Part shown: positions 51,352 to 62,322 of the stretch, piece by piece
How the letters are laid out: each line of letters opens with the position of its first letter
Position numbering within the stretch: position 1 is the stretch's first letter
Assembly: GCA_010909165.1 (NCBI GenBank)
Contig: MU008158.1
Span: 2,815,478-2,879,477 of the forward strand
Direction: 5' to 3'
DNA: 64,000 nucleotides
Source of the DNA: Anthoceros angustus
Lineage: Eukaryota; Streptophyta; Anthocerotopsida; Anthocerotales; Anthocerotaceae
The notes under the pieces: generated by a model
The model's input: the letters and a program-made list of their open reading frames with translations, nothing else
Database searches by the model: none
Told to the model about the DNA's origin: nothing
Made by a program: the position numbers and the translations under genes

Positions 51352-51715
51352 CGTGACTGATGTTCTCACCCCTTGCTCCCAGCACCTCGCGACCAGGTCG
51401 CGACTTACACGTTAGGTCGGAATAAGATCCTAAAGCTACCCGGCGAGCTCAACGGCTCAACCGCTCAACCCCGGTTATTCCCATATATACGATGCAATTT
51501 TGGACCTGAAATACATACCTATGGACAGTATTTGTATTTGTAACTATACATAACTGCGGTACGCTGTACGCTGCCGCTGAAGGCCAACCTCGCCTGCCTC
51601 TCATACAAATTCTTCATGCCAGGTGCATAGCAGTAGGTGCTGCCATTGCCACCATGGCTGTTTGGGGCGTTGCAATTGAGTCAGGCAGACAAGACCCGTC
51701 GCGGCCACAGTTTTC
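51352..51715. promoter_or_regulatory. Shared upstream region of the RWD and PPR genes
   Basis: These 364 bases separate two divergent start codons and must hold both promoters and leaders. A TATATA-type stretch (CCCATATATACG) lies at about 51480-51491. No other element can be named. Confidence 0.4.
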
Positions 51716-54700
51716 GTGGACTGCAGAATGCAGCTGCCTAATGGCTTTTGTGGGACGAGCTTCCGCTCGCCTGACTTCAAGCAACTGCCGGGCACTGACA
51801 AACAAGGAAGCCGTCAGGTGCAGCTTTGCAAGAATGAGGAAACCAGGCGCTCGCCTGAAGTCCGGGGTTCGGAATCTCCGGAGGTTCTGTGTGTGAACTT
51901 ATATCGGCCGGCTTGGGTGGATGCTGCTCTGGAATTCCAGGTGGATCGTCGTGCCTCCAAAGGCAAGCGGAGCTTGCCGGGTGATGCTGACCCTCACGGG
52001 CCTGCAGGGTACGGAGGGGGCGTAACGGATGAGACCGTGAGCAGGCTATGTCATCAGGACTGTCTCTATGAGGCTGTTGAGGCATTGGGAGTTCTGGTGC
52101 AGACGGACTGTTTTGGTGTTTCCAAACCTCTCTTTTACACTGTTCTGAAGCAATGTGCAGCCAAGAAGGATATTGTTCTGGGTCGCCGCGTCCATGCTTT
52201 CACGGTGAAAAGCGGGTACCAGTCGGACACGTTCCTGTGCAACCACGTCCTGCGAATGTATGCTTCTCATGGCAGGTTGCAAGAGGCGATGGATGTGTTC
52301 ACCGTGGTTGCCCAACCAGATGCTTTCATGTGGTCTTCTGTAATTGCGGCCCACGTTAAGCACGGGCAGGACAAGCAGGCCATACAACTGTACCGGCAGA
52401 TGCGCAGGTCACGTGTGAAGCCAGATGGGCATGTATTTGTGGCAGCCCTTCAGGCTTGTGGAATGGGAGGAGACTTGAAAACTGGGCAGGAACTGCATGC
52501 TGATGTGCTGGCTAGTGGCGTGGAGCCTGATTTATTTGTATCTAGTTGTTTGGTGGACATGTATGCGAAGTGTGGCAGCTTGGAAGACGCTCAAAGACTG
52601 TTTGACTGTCTTGGACATAAGAATGTGGTAACGTGGAATGCCCTCCTAGCAGGGTATTCCCAGCAGGGCATGGGGCAAGAAGCACTTCGGCTCCACGGTG
52701 CTATGCAAGAAGAAGGCAATGTCGTACCTGATTCCGTGACATTTGTATGCCTCCTGCGGGCATGTGCAATTGTGGGTCCCCCAGCGTTGGAGAAGGGGAA
52801 GGAGCTTCATGCACAAATCAGAGAACTAGGATATCAAACTGATGTGGTTGTAGCCGGCAGTTTGTTGAACATGTATGCCAAGTGTGGCAGCTTGGAAGAC
52901 GCTCAGAGACTGTTTGACGGACTTGGCCAGAAAGATGTGGTGACATGGACTGCCCTAATTGCAGGATATTCCCAGCAGGGCATGGGCCAGGAAGCCCTTC
53001 GTCTCTACAGTGCTATGCAAGAAGGCAAGGCTATACCCGACTCTGTGACGTTTGTGTGCCTCCTGCAGGCGTGTGCAAGTGTGGGCTCCCCAGCTTTGCA
53101 GGACGGAATACAGCTTCATATGCAAATTAGAGAACAAGGGCATGAGGCCGATGTGTTTGTGGCCAGCAGTTTGGTAAATATGTATGCCAAGTGTGGCAGC
53201 TTGGAAGGTGCTCAGAGGGTGTTTGACGGACTTGGTCTAAAAGAGGTGGTAACTTGGAATGCCATGATAGCAGGGTACTCTCAGCAGGGCAACGGGCAGC
53301 AAGCCCTCCATCTCTACAGTGCTATGCAAGAAGAAGGCACCACTCTTGCCAATGCTGTTACCTTTGTGTGCCTGCTGCAGGCATGTGCCCACATGGGCAC
53401 CCCGGCTTTGGAGGAGGGTAAGCAGCTTCATGCACAAATTAGAAAACAAGGACACCAAGCTGATGTGTTTGTAGCCAACAGTTTGGTGAACATGTACGCA
53501 AAGTGTGGCAGCTTGGAGGACGCTCAGAGAGTGTTTGATGGGCTTGGTCAAAAGGATGTAGTGTCGTGGACTGCTCTAATTGCAGGATACTCCAATCAGG
53601 GCCGTGGCCAGGAAGCGCTTGATCTGTACAGTACTATGCACGAAGAGGGCATGGTTGTACCTGATTCTGTGACATTTCTGTGCCTTCTGCAGGCATGTGC
53701 GATTGTGGGCACCCTAGCTTTGGGGATCGGGAAGCAGCTTCATGCGCAAATTCGAGAGCACGGACATCAAACCGATGTATTTGTAGCCAACAGTTTGGTG
53801 TACATGTATGCAAATTGTGGTAGCCTAGAGGATGCTCGTAGAGTATTTGATGGTCTTGCACAAAAAGATGTCGTAACTTGGAATGCCATGATAGCAGGAT
53901 ATTCCCAGCAGGGCATGGGCCAGGAAGCGCTCTCTCTCTACAGTGCTATGGAAAGCGATGGCATTTCTGTGCCCAGTTCCGTGACATTTGTCTGCCTCCT
54001 GCAGGCATGTTCAAATGCGGCAGCGTTGCATCTAGGAAGGCAGCTACATGCACAGATTGACGAACAGGGACTTCGAGCTGATGTGATTATAGCTGGCAGT
54101 TTGATAAACATGTATGCAAAATCTGGGAGCATGGTTGATGCACAGCAGGTCTTTGAGGAATTGCCCGCAAGAAATATTGTCGCCTGGAATGCGCTGATTG
54201 CAGGATACAGCCATCAAGGAGACAGCAGTAAGGTCTTCGACTTGGTTAGCAAAATGAGAGAGGATGACATCCAGCCAGATGGCATTACGCTCCTTAGTGT
54301 ACTATTAGCATGCAGCCATGCGGGTCTGGTTAGCAAGGGGCGACAGTACTTTGAGGATATGAGCAAACACTATGGGATCCTCCCCACAGTGGAGCACTAC
54401 ACATGCATGGTGGATCTCCTGGGCCGTGCGGGTCGACTGGATGAGGCAGTTGCTCTGGTAAGGACAATGCCTGTAGTGGCTGATGCTGCAATCTGGCACA
54501 ATCTGTTGGGTGCTTGCCAAAAATGGAGCAACGTGGAGTCAGGACGCCATGCTTTTGACCAAGCGGTTAAGCTAGACCAGAAAGATGCTGCAGCGTATGT
54601 CTTGATGTGGAACATTTACAATGATGCCGAAATGTGGGAGCAGGCACAGGAGGTGCAGGCGAGGAGAAAACGAATCAGGGCATGGAAGCAGCCGGGTCAG

Positions 54701-54829
54701 AGCTACTGGACAGACATGGACGGACTAGTGCACAGTTTTTTGGTCGGGAATAAGGGTTCGCCCTGCAAGGTTGGACGAGGGCTCTCCAAAAATGGAGTGA
54801 TTAGTGCCCTCGTTAAGTACAGGTGGTGA
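51716..54829 (+). CDS. PLS-class pentatricopeptide repeat protein ending in an E/E+ region
   Basis: PLS-class PPR proteins bind organelle transcripts one base per repeat and direct C-to-U RNA editing. The frame is a single exon of 1037 codons. After an N-terminal region of about 135 residues there are about eight P-L-S triplets. The phrase MYAKCGSLEDAQ or a close variant starts near 52559, 52870, 53180, 53491, 53806 and 54110, a spacing of about 304-315 bases. The middle triplets are nearly identical. The last repeats lead into E-type motifs (HYTCMVDLLGRAGRLDEA, then WTDMDGLVHSFLVGN). The protein ends shortly after in a divergent tail, with no DYW deaminase domain, so it would need a separate deaminase partner. 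A chloroplast or mitochondrial target signal is not obvious at the chosen ATG, which may not be the true start. Confidence 0.92.
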   Translation: MDCRMQLPNGFCGTSFRSPDFKQLPGTDKQGSRQVQLCKNEETRRSPEVRGSESPEVLCVNLYRPAWVDAALEFQVDRRASKGKRSLPGDADPHGPAGYGGGVTDETVSRLCHQDCLYEAVEALGVLVQTDCFGVSKPLFYTVLKQCAAKKDIVLGRRVHAFTVKSGYQSDTFLCNHVLRMYASHGRLQEAMDVFTVVAQPDAFMWSSVIAAHVKHGQDKQAIQLYRQMRRSRVKPDGHVFVAALQACGMGGDLKTGQELHADVLASGVEPDLFVSSCLVDMYAKCGSLEDAQRLFDCLGHKNVVTWNALLAGYSQQGMGQEALRLHGAMQEEGNVVPDSVTFVCLLRACAIVGPPALEKGKELHAQIRELGYQTDVVVAGSLLNMYAKCGSLEDAQRLFDGLGQKDVVTWTALIAGYSQQGMGQEALRLYSAMQEGKAIPDSVTFVCLLQACASVGSPALQDGIQLHMQIREQGHEADVFVASSLVNMYAKCGSLEGAQRVFDGLGLKEVVTWNAMIAGYSQQGNGQQALHLYSAMQEEGTTLANAVTFVCLLQACAHMGTPALEEGKQLHAQIRKQGHQADVFVANSLVNMYAKCGSLEDAQRVFDGLGQKDVVSWTALIAGYSNQGRGQEALDLYSTMHEEGMVVPDSVTFLCLLQACAIVGTLALGIGKQLHAQIREHGHQTDVFVANSLVYMYANCGSLEDARRVFDGLAQKDVVTWNAMIAGYSQQGMGQEALSLYSAMESDGISVPSSVTFVCLLQACSNAAALHLGRQLHAQIDEQGLRADVIIAGSLINMYAKSGSMVDAQQVFEELPARNIVAWNALIAGYSHQGDSSKVFDLVSKMREDDIQPDGITLLSVLLACSHAGLVSKGRQYFEDMSKHYGILPTVEHYTCMVDLLGRAGRLDEAVALVRTMPVVADAAIWHNLLGACQKWSNVESGRHAFDQAVKLDQKDAAAYVLMWNIYNDAEMWEQAQEVQARRKRIRAWKQPGQSYWTDMDGLVHSFLVGNKGSPCKVGRGLSKNGVISALVKYRW

Positions 54830-55019
54830 GGTGTCATACGTGACCGTCTCACAGATCTCCTAGCGTGCTTCAAGTTGTGGTACCATAGTAAGCCTGCAGT
54901 AACACAATTCTGACCGAAAGTAGACGGCGGCCGACTGTTTATCGGAATTCAGGTACAGGGGGATTGTAAATATAGTGCAAACAACATACAGATCTCTTGC
55001 CTATCTACACGTTAAGCAG

Positions 55020-56150
55020 GTTATCTGCACAGGCAATTCCGGTTTGTCTTGTTGGACCATCCGCTGCCAGATGATCTGTCCTGCCTCCATGCGGAATGAC
55101 ATGCAGCATCCAGCGGTGAACCTTCGTGCCGATAGGGTTCACTAGACCAGATGTTCATACACCAGACTGCTGCATGGAAAGGCATCTTTTTTAAGTCATG
55201 ATCTAACCTCTGCATGAAGCTGCTTCCCCTGCGTCAAAGCCAGGCGCCAACACATGAACAAGCCTGCAGCAGGCTTACAAAGTCACAGAATTCGTTGTAA
55301 AAGAGCCTTCCTCCTGCATAGCCCTGTAAAGCTTGAGGGACTCCCTGCCCCATGCCCTTCTGCGAGTAGCTTCATCTCGTGGCACTCCATGTCACCAGCT
55401 TTCTGAGGCATCCTGCCAAATTCTCTTCCAGTGTAGTCCAAGCTGCCACGCTTTGCATACTTTGTCCATGAAGCAACTACAGACTAACAGATCCGGCTCC
55501 AAGCCACACATGCACCTGCTGCCTAGATTGAAGCTTGGAGGGCCGCTCCAAAGATAGGGCTATCGGGCTCCACACTTCACCTGCGCATCCGATGATACAG
55601 ACCAAGAGCTCCCTGCCTTTTGCCCCTTTTGGAAGTTTTCTACAAACATCTCACGTCAACACACCTTTCTTAGGAATCTCGTCAAACAACCCCCGAGCAT
55701 CCTGTGAGCTGCCATACTTCGCGCATGTCTACCAGACATTTGCTTCAAGGACTTGTTCTCTGGTCTGTGCAAGCAGCTGCTTTCCCTTCGCCAGCAGGTG
55801 CCTCCACTGGGAGTCCAGATGCCGAAAAAGTGCAGCCGGCGGGTCGTCCCACAGAATCTCGCGCCGGGGTCATCCTCCCCCCCGCCACCCGTGGCTGTCC
55901 GGAGGCAAGGTATTCTAGATAGCTCTCGCTCATTTTCACTAGGGGAAATCAGCGATTGGCAAAAATCCACATCATCCGTTCTCCCTAGTTCCGGCATGAG
56001 TTGTACCACGAGGCCTTTCAACATTTCTAAGTCGCCACAAGCCAACTTGGGCAGATGCAAGTATACTGTTCTCCGAAATCCAATTGCATCTTGTATCATG
56101 AACCTGACCCTAGCATGCCAGCAGATAGTTATCTGGAAGGGTTGGTCATA
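55020..56150 (-). pseudogene. Decayed PPR gene copy
   Basis: On the minus strand, pieces of PPR repeats appear in changing frames: an AKYGSSQDARGLFDEIPKK segment near 55.7 kb, a YAKRGSLDY segment near 55.45 kb, a GYSQKGMGQ segment near 55.36 kb, LYRAMQEEG near 55.3 kb and LLQACSCVGAW near 55.25 kb. Frameshifts and stops separate them and no open frame covers the whole. The wording is close to the neighbouring PPR gene (GYSQQGMGQ, LLQACA, MQEEG), so it is probably an inverted relative of it. The edges are approximate. Confidence 0.8.
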
Positions 56151-56378
56151 ATGGCTATCTCCGTTGCAACATTATGGCTACGATACGTCCCCCAAGGCCC
56201 CGCCCCCACCCTCATCCGGACCACCGTGGCAGTTAGCACCTGGGAGCTCCTGCCACGTTTTGTCGTGGATGTAGGCAGTCACAACAAAAAATGTGGTTCC
56301 GCTGTGAACATCTTCAAACATGCTTCACAGAAGAAGTAATCAGAGAGGTTCTGATAGAGACTAGAACGCTTCTTGACA

Positions 56379-58358
56379 CTACCACTCCTCAATCTCATCT
56401 TCGTCTTGCCCTTCAAAGAGAGGGGAAGGCGCTAGATTCCTGCTAGTGTCACTGTCGACTCCCAAAACTCTGAAGTTAGGTATGTCCGCTGCCATCCCTT
56501 CATCTTCTTGACTGGTGATGATATCTTCTGCAAATGAGCTACTGGGATCAGCAAGCAGGGTTGCTCTTTGACACATTGGGGAATACCTGATAGAAAGTAA
56601 AGACAGCCGCTGGGAGAACGGGCGAATCTCAGAAGCAATCACGCTTGCACTGGACAAACTCAAGAACCCATCACTTGACAACCTCTGTGCCCATATGTCG
56701 GCCTTGACCTTGGCCATGCTCTTCTCAACCTGCCACAAAGCTGGTGACCTTAAAGCTTGCCACTTTCTGGGGGCTGGATGAGCATTGCCAAAGAGAACAC
56801 CGCGGCCCGCCACAGAACCTGCTGCTGCTCCACATATGTCGCGAGCATCTATGTGATCTGCCTGCGACATGAGACACTTTATCTGCCAGCTTCCCTTCAT
56901 TCCTAGCAATAGATCGCTGGAACTGAAGTAAGCAGCCACATCTGCCACATCATCGATTGCCTCCTCGTCAATGAAGTCCGTCATGTTCTCCTGCAGAAAG
57001 GCAAGAACCTTTCTACTTTCAACAGATGCTCGCGCTAGAACAGTTTCAGGCTCTTCCATGTCTAAGGACAGTCTCCGGAACGGATACGAGAGACTAAACT
57101 TGAAACCAGTCTCAGAATGCAGCCTTGCCTCATCACCATGTTGCCTCTTATTGTAAAGCAGCTTTCCCAAAGCATGGAACAGGGCAAGGCTACAATCTCG
57201 ACCAAGATTCAAGCTTGGTCTCAAATGGGAAAGCGAGGCGTGGTCGGGGCTGGCTGACATCAAGTGCTTATCTCCATTTCTTACCCGGGCCCTTGGTGCT
57301 TTACTGCTGCTGCCTTCGGCCTTACGGGCAACCCTGCGATGCCCGTGGCTGTCAGGCTCATCCTGGTGAAAGCCAACACAAAGGAACTGTAGACATGTCA
57401 ATGCACTCCTCACGTCACCCCCGCAACTTTGTGCTATCGCCGACAGCACCTCCAATGGCACCTTGTATCTCTCATACCCGGCGACTCTGACAAGTAACTT
57501 GTTCATCACGGTGACTGCTACTGGATTGAAAGCTATTGTGGTGACTCCTTCACAATCAAAAGTCCGCTGAATCTCCAGCATGACTCGATACATGTCCCCT
57601 GTGCCTCCACTTTCAGCTGCTTCAGTCATCACCACAACCGTGGGGAAATGAGTGGTCAGGAGAGTGTACCGAAGGGCATGCATCAAACGAGCCTTTTCTT
57701 GAATCCCTGCAACCATTGGAAAGTCGTCTATGAGGAGGACCTTCCCTGCAGCTCCGTAACCAGAGCTGCTCAAAGCCAAACCCTCTGTGGAGATGGGCAG
57801 GGACGGATACGTTTTGGAGATATCCAAAAACGCTACGAATTCGTCCAGTTTGGAGACATAAGGCAGGCGCATGACACCGTTGTGCAAATGCTCCTGCCAT
57901 AGCGTGGGAACCGGCGCGGTCCACTCCAAGAGCTGAAACCCTATAACATCTGCCAGTACATGCACGACCGAGGATTTACCAGCGCCCGGGGGCCCCGTTA
58001 GCAGCAGAACAGGGAGACCCGCAGAAGCGGCAGAAGTAAGCTGGTTTTCCAGCCAAGCTCGGACTTCTGCCACCTTTCTCGCATGCACCACAAGATCTGC
58101 CAATGTCCGCGGAGCATACTTAGCATCCCAAGCTGCTGGTTGGCCTTCGTCACTCCTTGCGGCATTGCCGAGATAGTCCGGCTTGGAGGTTGCTGGTTGG
58201 CTTAGAGATGCTACCGGAGTGAAGGGGAGTGCAGCCCAATTCCCCGTGATGTCTTGGACAGCTGTGCCATAACCAGGTGCGCGAGTTTGATGCAGGGAGT
58301 CGTCGGCTTCATTGTCGGAAGTGACCACCAGCTTACGCTCACGCTTGCGCTTCACCAT
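56379..58358 (-). CDS. RAD17: RAD17-like checkpoint clamp loader
   Basis: RAD17 replaces the large RFC subunit to load the 9-1-1 clamp on damaged DNA in the nucleus. The frame is intronless, 659 codons from ATG 58358 (MVKRKRERKL, a basic start suited to a nuclear signal). An upstream in-frame ATG at 58460 is possible. WDAKYAPRTLADLVVHARKV is the conserved RAD17 entry. Walker A is LLTGPPGAGKSSVVHVLAD. Walker B is KVLLIDDFP, with a hydrophobic pair before the acidic residues as in RAD17. The region near GGDVRSALTCLQF is the sensor/lid. The C-terminus is acidic (DEDEIEEW). An intronless RAD17 among intron-rich genes is unusual. Confidence 0.88.
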   Translation of the reverse strand: MVKRKRERKLVVTSDNEADDSLHQTRAPGYGTAVQDITGNWAALPFTPVASLSQPATSKPDYLGNAARSDEGQPAAWDAKYAPRTLADLVVHARKVAEVRAWLENQLTSAASAGLPVLLLTGPPGAGKSSVVHVLADVIGFQLLEWTAPVPTLWQEHLHNGVMRLPYVSKLDEFVAFLDISKTYPSLPISTEGLALSSSGYGAAGKVLLIDDFPMVAGIQEKARLMHALRYTLLTTHFPTVVVMTEAAESGGTGDMYRVMLEIQRTFDCEGVTTIAFNPVAVTVMNKLLVRVAGYERYKVPLEVLSAIAQSCGGDVRSALTCLQFLCVGFHQDEPDSHGHRRVARKAEGSSSKAPRARVRNGDKHLMSASPDHASLSHLRPSLNLGRDCSLALFHALGKLLYNKRQHGDEARLHSETGFKFSLSYPFRRLSLDMEEPETVLARASVESRKVLAFLQENMTDFIDEEAIDDVADVAAYFSSSDLLLGMKGSWQIKCLMSQADHIDARDICGAAAGSVAGRGVLFGNAHPAPRKWQALRSPALWQVEKSMAKVKADIWAQRLSSDGFLSLSSASVIASEIRPFSQRLSLLSIRYSPMCQRATLLADPSSSFAEDIITSQEDEGMAADIPNFRVLGVDSDTSRNLAPSPLFEGQDEDEIEEW

Positions 58359-61300
58359 ACCATGGGTTGTCTGTCTCTTGAGACAAAGCTTCAAACAAAT
58401 ATCAGGCCTGCAACTGCGTCGGTCCGTTGTGGCAAGCCAGCATGAAGATTCTTCCACCAACCCTACCGCGGGCGTGCATGTTCATTTGTTCATGTTGCGC
58501 GAAGCAGACCTATGTAGTATACTTGAAAAGCTCACGACTGTTTGAAGCCGTCACCATCCTGACTGTGGGTACCGCACCGGCTGAATATAAAATAGCGAAC
58601 CAGCAACCTCCAAGCGGCCCAAGAGTGTAGGGAAAAAGTTATTTAGATGTTATTGACGCGGTTAACAGTTGGAACTCTAAATCTCTGATTCTATGCTCGC
58701 TCGCCAATATGATTTTCTCGTCAATATAGCTTCCTCCTTTACCAAGGGCGCAGGGGACACTGGCGGAGGAGGGAGAAGTAGTGTGAAGCCAATATGGCTT
58801 CATTTTAGTGCGATATGACTCTCTCGCTCACACGCTAGTCCATATATGGCGTCTTTGTCGCGCTCTGAAGTAGCATAGCTACCATGGCCATGCTAGGCAC
58901 TATACGAAGGCAAAGGGGGAAGCCTGAAGGCTTTGTACTTTGGATGAGCCTGCAAAATAGGCTCATCCCAAGATCTCCGGTCAGTGAGAAGCCCAAAAAA
59001 TAGACTAATTGTCCTAGTAACAACAGAAAAAAAAAACCAAGACAAATAGGCAAAATCCTAATCCTGCGATCAAAGAAAAAGGAACCCTAGCTCTTTTGAG
59101 ATGCTTTGCTACAACAAACACAATGCATGGAAGAAAGACAAGGTGTGGGACAAGTATCTCTGTCTCTTATTATCTCAAAGATCATCTATCCCAAGGCAGA
59201 CATGTGCAAATCCAAGTTTGAATGAGTCCACGACTCCTACATACGTGCAAATCCAAGTTTAAAAGGATCCATAGCTCCTAAGATATAGCCTTACGTTGTC
59301 TTAGGCTGTCTTTATGTCTTGCTAGCAATTATCTTCATCTCAATCATCCTGCTAAATATTCCTCTCTATTCTTTAAATATCTATTCTATAGATATTACTT
59401 GCCCTTTTTATATTTATCCTAATATATAGAATTAATCTAAATATCTATCGACAAATCCTTATGTTCATGTCCTCCCATTGTGCCACATGTCATCCATCAT
59501 CCACATGCCACATGTCGCCCTCTCCTAGCGGGGTGTGAAGAATCACACCCCGCCTCACACCCCAAATGCGAGGGCATCAACCAGTCGGTGAGCATCTTCT
59601 CTGGTCATGTTTGGGTTCCGTTTGGAAAGCTACCGAATCGCCTAGGCGCCAAGGGATGTTTGATGCTTGCAAGCATCAAACATCTCGGGTTCAATTAAGA
59701 ATGGGATCTCCCAATTCACTAGAGATGGAGAATGCTCGCAATAGCTGCAATAGCTTCTTGGTGTTTAGATAATGATTTGCTTTGCCAAGTGGATTGGAGC
59801 GGAGCAACTCTACCGCAAACAACTCGGTCAGAGTCTACTCTCGCTTGTTCTCAAGATCGTAGTTATCTCAGGACTTCTAATCAAAGTCATCTTCATTTCC
59901 CTTATTCCTATCCACTACTCTGATAATCTAGCATAAAGTTACACACGATTCCGTGCCACTGTGGTTACCCATTATAGACAACAGATTATAGCGTTTATTC
60001 CCATTTTGTAGATGCTACTCTTATCAGAAAACAAAAATGAATGAAGATGTCAAAGACTCTGGTTACGCGTCATAGACAACGCATTGTAGCGTTTGTTTCA
60101 CGCTCTGCAATATACCCCAGTTAATATGCCTAGATAATCCAGTGCAACCTCGCCTATCAACAACACATCAAAATGTCATTTATACTTTGCAACATATAGC
60201 AGTAGACCTAGGAAACCCATTGAGTTATCCATGGCTTTTTATCAAGCATCGTCAAGAGCATGTATCTACATTTTACAACGTACTAGAAGAGCATGCCCAA
60301 GAAAGCCTTCATGCCCCGCACTAGGTCGAAGCTTTGATACTAAGGGAAAGCAATTGGGGAGAAGCCTGACTAACCTCTTTACTTCACCTTGTTATCGAAC
60401 CTATTGCGAGCCCAACATTTCTACAATAGAATCCTAACTTGAGAAATATTAAACTAAACCCTAAACATTTGCTGCAAAAGGATATTTTTTTTTAAATAAT
60501 GGAATGTGAGCATTAATAAGAAAACGCAAAGTTTGGTGGATAAGATGTGTAAAGAACTGAGCCAAATAGCCAAGCTAGGGCTGAGGCTGGAAGAGGTGCG
60601 AAAAAATCATATTTCCGTAGATGAAAATGAAATGGATATAAAAAAGAATATGAGCAAGTCCTCACTATGAATACGAAGGAGTTTCACCTCCACTAGTCCA
60701 CAACCGCAGCTTTTAAGGGAATTTCTTCCTAACAAGTATTAATGAAAATAGATCTAAGGGACGATAGTTCCTTATATGATACCGAGGTACATGCTATAGG
60801 GGCTAGAGATTGGGGCACTCTTTGTCAAATAGTTTATTTTCCTAAAAGATAAAAATTTAACTCTATCTAAATTGATTTTTATAATTTTAATAATAAAATA
60901 TTTTATTTTTTCTAGTTCAAAATTTGATGCATAATAGTATACTAAACACAATCTCTTGGAGAAGAAACTAATATGATGGTTGAAGAAGTTCAAATTAAAT
61001 TTTATTTATGTACTTGACCTCTCGCGCTAAAGAACTCACTCAAGGGAGTACGAGAAACTCACATGCCTGAGACGACAAAATTAGTTTCAAGGATCAATGG
61101 TTTAGTGACTACATGGTTCGAAATAGTAGTTAAAATGTTGCCTGCGCTAAGGAGGCGCTGGCTCGATCCCAGTGTTCCACCTGGCCCCCAAGCGCCGGAG
61201 AGGATGTCTTACATACTCGAAAGTTGGGATGGGCGGCGGAAGGGTGTGCAAGTGCGAAGGTCTGTGAATACTCTCCTTTGCAGGCTGTGCACGCTTTCGT

Positions 61301-62322
61301 TCCCTTGCCATTGAGACCCATGGGGCCATGGGTAAAGATTTCTCCAGGTTCATCAAGGCCTGTGCCAGGGCCTACTACGATCGCAGGAATAGGGCTGGCC
61401 TTCCCTTTCCAATATTATGGCTTTCTTTCGGCAACGAGTGTCCATCGCCTTCCAAAGGGCATTGGCCTACGCAGTGTATTGGACGTCAGCAAGTGCCGGG
61501 GAGGTGCCATGTTCGGTTCTTGTGATAGGTAGGCTCTTCCTTATCCCTGGCCACGACATTCTTGGTGTGGTACGTAGTCTCAAGATCGGCGATTGCAGAG
61601 GCTAGTCCCCTTTAGCCTGGTGCCTAAAGTGGGTTTTTCCCCCTTGCTACGGTCTAGATGAATTTCCTTATCTCTTTTTCTGCAATAAAATCTCCAACGC
61701 CTTGGCCTCGAAAGTTGGGTAATTCTTGCCTGGTATTAGGTCTGCCTAGTACTACGCCCTTTCAATAATGGCTTTTCTTGTTGTGGTCTTTTTGTCCATT
61801 TCACGTTTTTATTCCGTCCCCAATCATAATAGACTTTTCTTCATTCTTTGTGTTCAATTGATTTTCGCCTTGCCGATTAAGTGTGGACCTAGGTACGTAT
61901 TTGTAGGGTAAAACATTAAAAAGCTTGAACCCGTTGAGGCCGAAGTTGTCAAGCAGTGGCGGTTTATGGCAGAGAGCAGCGCGAAAAGTGGGAAGTAGCA
62001 CCTGACCTACTCGTAGAAGGCGTGGGTTCGGGCTTGATTGGTCTCCAGGAGTGGCGAGAAGGCCGCGGTGCTTGCTGCCATGAAAGGATATGGATGCCTC
62101 TAGGTGGTTGCTCATCTCGCGGGCCTGTGGTGGTTTGTCGTCGTGGCATTTGCGGTGCCCTGGCGTATGCTACAACATTTCTGTGTGGAAGCTGGATAAT
62201 CGTAGTTGCTATACCTCGGGCTTGGACATTCCACCTGCGCTGTCAACTTAGGGTTATCTGCAATGTGCGCGTCGTAGCGGGGACGCCGGGTGGATTGGGG
62301 AAGCAGCTGGCCAATCTCAGCC
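58359..62322. other. AT-rich spacer upstream of the IRR-like gene
   Basis: About 4 kb with no coding exon I can support. It contains a perfect palindrome (59655-59684), a hairpin near 59530-59560 (GGGGTGTGA...TCACACCCC), an imperfect tandem pair at about 59203-59290 (GTGCAAATCCAAGTTT), and another at about 59964-60110 (ATAGACAACG/ACAGATTATAGCGTTT). Frames such as 61224-61532 show no domain. The stretch before 62323 should be the IRR-like promoter and leader. Confidence 0.5.
59655..59684. repeat. Perfect 30-base palindrome
   Basis: GATGTTTGATGCTTG followed directly by its reverse complement CAAGCATCAAACATC, with no loop. Confidence 0.95.

Noticed and set aside
61063-61605. Overlapping frames in 61.06-61.6 kb as a gene
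   Set aside because: Three frames overlap, none has a known domain, and no splice pattern joins them into a longer product.
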